The notes below the pieces were generated by a model. It saw only the letters and a program-made list of their open reading frames with translations. It was not told where the DNA came from and ran no database searches. The translations under genes were made by a program, and so were the position numbers. A stretch of DNA of 33,121 nt from Pleionea sp052032335. GTDB lineage: Bacteria > Pseudomonadota > Gammaproteobacteria > Enterobacterales > Kangiellaceae. Location: positions 1 through 33,121 of the forward strand of contig JBPEWV010000219.1 in the NCBI GenBank assembly GCA_052032335.1, read 5' to 3'. This document shows, piece by piece, positions 31,534 through 33,121 of the stretch. The stretch's first letter is position 1. Every line of letters begins with the position of its first letter.

Positions 31534-32907
31534 ATGAGCCAGAACAATCAAAACACCATCACATTAATTGGCGCTGGTCTGGTCGGTAGTTTGTGTGCGG
31601 TATTTCTCGCGCGCCGGGGGTTTAACGTCGAAATTTTTGAGCGACGGCCCGACATGCGTAAGCAGTCTATCTCAGCTGGCCGCTCGATCAATCTGGCGTT
31701 GGCCAACCGTGGTATTTACCCACTGCAACAAGTTGGACTGATGGATCAGGTTTCTACCATGTTGACGCCCATGAAAGGTCGCATGATCCACGATAAACAA
31801 GGCAATCAACATTTACAGCCTTATGGACAGCGCACCGAAGAAGTCATTTATTCTGTTTCGCGCGGCGACCTGAATAAACTCTGCATGAACGCTGCCGAAA
31901 GTTACGGCAATGTCAGCATTCACTTTAATTGCAAATGCGTTGATGTCGATTTTAAGAGTAACCTGCTGACTATCGAAAACGAAGAGACCGGGAAAACAAC
32001 ACGGCATAGCTTTGAACGCGTGATTGGCACTGATGGCAGCGCTTCAGCGGTACGCGATGCGATCCACAATCAAGTTTCTGAACGCAACACCACCGAACCA
32101 TTGGGACATGGTTACAAAGAATTAACCATTCCGCCGTCACAAAACGGTGAGTTTCAAATTGAACCTGAAGCCCTGCATATATGGCCTCGAGGTGGCTACA
32201 TGGTCATCGCACTGCCCAATATGGACAAAAGTTTTACCGTAACTTTATTTATGCCGAATGAAGGCGACGTAAGCTTTCAGTCGATCGACGATGAACAAAA
32301 AGTTCTCACATTCTTTCAACAGGAGTTCCCAGATCTTGTTCCATTGCTACCGCAATTGACCAAAGATTACTTCGAAAACCCAACCGGCCATCTGGCCACG
32401 GTGCGTTGTTCGCCTTGGCACTATAAAGACAAAGCGCTGATTATTGGCGACGCGGCTCACGCGATTGTGCCCTTTCACGGACAGGGGATGAACTGTGGTT
32501 TCGAAGATGTCAGTGAGTTCGATGCGCAACTGGAACAATTCGGTGATGACTGGTACAAAATATTCAGTGAGACGGATCGACTGAGAAAAGACAATGGCAA
32601 CGCGATTGCAGATATGGCGATCGAAAATTACATTGAAATGCGCGACTCGGTGAACGATCCGGTGTTTCTGTTAAAGAAGCAATTGGCGTTTGAGTTAGAA
32701 AAGCTCTTTCCTGATCGCTTTGTGCCGCGCTATTCCATGGTAATGTTCCACCGCTTGCCCTACGCTGAAGCAAAAAGTCGAGGCGAAATACAAAACCAAA
32801 TTTTGAGTGAACTAGTTCAGGACAAAACCGATCTCGATCAGGTCGACATGCAACAGGCGCAAACACTGATCGAAGAGCGATTGTCCGAGGTTGAATTGAA
32901 CCCGTAA
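31534..32907 (+). CDS. kmo: Kynurenine 3-monooxygenase
   Basis: FAD-dependent aromatic hydroxylase that converts kynurenine to 3-hydroxykynurenine with NADPH and O2. The 457-residue product has the FAD motif GAGLVG at 13-18, the acidic end of the ADP-binding fold (EIFERRPD), the DG motif in VIGTDGSASAVR (163-174), and the second FAD motif GDAAHAIVPFHGQGMNCGFED (from 305, the hallmark of KMO). The C-terminal ~90 residues form the membrane-associated or cap helices of the family. GGGGAG Shine-Dalgarno. Last gene of the operon; an intrinsic terminator follows at 32939. Confidence 0.97.
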   Translation: MSQNNQNTITLIGAGLVGSLCAVFLARRGFNVEIFERRPDMRKQSISAGRSINLALANRGIYPLQQVGLMDQVSTMLTPMKGRMIHDKQGNQHLQPYGQRTEEVIYSVSRGDLNKLCMNAAESYGNVSIHFNCKCVDVDFKSNLLTIENEETGKTTRHSFERVIGTDGSASAVRDAIHNQVSERNTTEPLGHGYKELTIPPSQNGEFQIEPEALHIWPRGGYMVIALPNMDKSFTVTLFMPNEGDVSFQSIDDEQKVLTFFQQEFPDLVPLLPQLTKDYFENPTGHLATVRCSPWHYKDKALIIGDAAHAIVPFHGQGMNCGFEDVSEFDAQLEQFGDDWYKIFSETDRLRKDNGNAIADMAIENYIEMRDSVNDPVFLLKKQLAFELEKLFPDRFVPRYSMVMFHRLPYAEAKSRGEIQNQILSELVQDKTDLDQVDMQQAQTLIEERLSEVELNP

Positions 32908-32938
32908 CGCACTCGTCTTCCTCCAGCTCATTCAACTG

Positions 32939-32964
32939 AAAAAGTCACCGCACGGTGACTTTTT
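32939..32964. terminator. Intrinsic terminator closing the kynurenine operon
   Basis: A perfect 12-bp inverted repeat, AAAAAGTCACCG (32939-32950) with CGGTGACTTTTT (32953-32964), leaves a 2-nt centre (in practice a slightly larger loop). It carries T-tracts on both strands, so it can serve both the kmo message (plus) and the convergent creD-like message (minus, stop at 32974). Confidence 0.88.
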
Positions 32965-32973
32965 CTTTTCTCA

Positions 32974-33121
32974 CTACTCTGCATTAATCGGCTTACTCTG
33001 ACCAAAAGACGACCATTGAATTTTTCGCGTCGCAATCATCATAATGCCCAAACTGACGAAGCTTAATATCGCACCCGATAAGAATGCGTAATCTTCTGAT
33101 AGAATAATCATAAACAAGACC
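32974..33121 (-). CDS. creD: C-terminal fragment of a CreD-like inner-membrane protein (cut by window end)
   Basis: An open frame on the minus strand runs in from the window edge to a TAG at 32974-32976 and encodes the last 48 residues. They include the membrane-helix segment MIILSEDYAFLSGAI, then a second hydrophobic run and ATRKIQWSSFG. This matches the end of CreD, whose C-terminus has SEDYALL...G followed by a helix and TRR/TRK-I-D/Q-W. CreD is linked to beta-lactam and envelope stress via CreBC in other proteobacteria. The remainder, including start and regulation, lies outside. Confidence 0.75.
   Translation of the reverse strand, partial: VLFMIILSEDYAFLSGAILSFVSLGIMMIATRKIQWSSFGQSKPINAE

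Noticed and set aside
1..33121. Mobile elements, CRISPR arrays, toxin-antitoxin or anti-phage systems, tRNA or rRNA genes
   Set aside because: No transposase, integrase, regularly spaced repeats, cloverleaf or defence-gene signature was seen on either strand; the region reads as core chromosome.

Overview
The window looks like chromosomal core DNA from a free-living, probably marine gammaproteobacterium. The evidence is the class-typical gene set: ErpA, MaoP/DUF413, an HdfR-type LysR regulator, YajQ, RimK, AnmK and BPSS1780-type proteins. Together with moderate GC and a complete kynurenine operon, this would fit the Kangiellaceae/Oceanospirillales area, but that placement is a guess from gene content. 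I see no insertion sequence, prophage, CRISPR array, tRNA or rRNA. Gene density is high and most genes are recognisable.

Layout. 0-6 kb: tyrS (minus) faces away from an M23 murein endopeptidase and anmK (plus), then erpA, a bactofilin and a membrane-anchored coiled-coil protein (all minus). This is cell-wall turnover and recycling plus Fe-S maturation. 6-11 kb (plus): a CLC-type chloride protein with a C-terminal regulatory region, a HemJ-like protoporphyrinogen oxidase, stand-alone pyrB and hemL, closed by a terminator. 11-12 kb: an ECF sigma factor with a small two-helix membrane partner. 12-14.4 kb: an SDR-like protein with a degenerate active site and an aldehyde dehydrogenase of the 2-aminomuconate/2-hydroxymuconate semialdehyde type. 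14.5-15.7 kb: a membrane diguanylate cyclase. 16-17.9 kb: a DUF885 lipoprotein metallopeptidase (minus). 18-21 kb: yajQ, then the tight set rimK, an AstE/aspartoacylase-like gene and a retropepsin-like (RimB-type) gene. 21-22.7 kb: maoP, a small secreted Cys protein and hdfR. 22.7-28 kb: an MscS channel; an ECF sigma / zinc-binding anti-sigma / UPF0145 operon; two integral membrane proteins; and a processive family-2 glycosyltransferase. 28.4-32.9 kb: a five-gene kynurenine operon (RidA-type deaminase, 3-hydroxyanthranilate dioxygenase, divergent cyclase-family formamidase candidate, kynureninase, kynurenine monooxygenase) closed by a strong terminator. The last 148 bases are the 3' end of a creD-like gene on the minus strand.

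How the genes work together. The kynurenine operon would take N-formylkynurenine or kynurenine to 2-amino-3-carboxymuconate semialdehyde. The RidA-type deaminase and the distant aldehyde dehydrogenase suggest a catabolic fate through 2-aminomuconate rather than NAD synthesis alone. Tryptophan 2,3-dioxygenase and the ACMS decarboxylase are not in the window. The rimK set looks like a ribosomal protein S6 poly-glutamylation module with possible trimming enzymes, next to c-di-GMP-linked genes. The features most worth following are the SDR with a missing catalytic Tyr/Lys pair, the cyclase with an altered metal motif, the RimK/AstE/RimB set, the channel-like CLC, and the unexplained palindromes in several intergenic regions.
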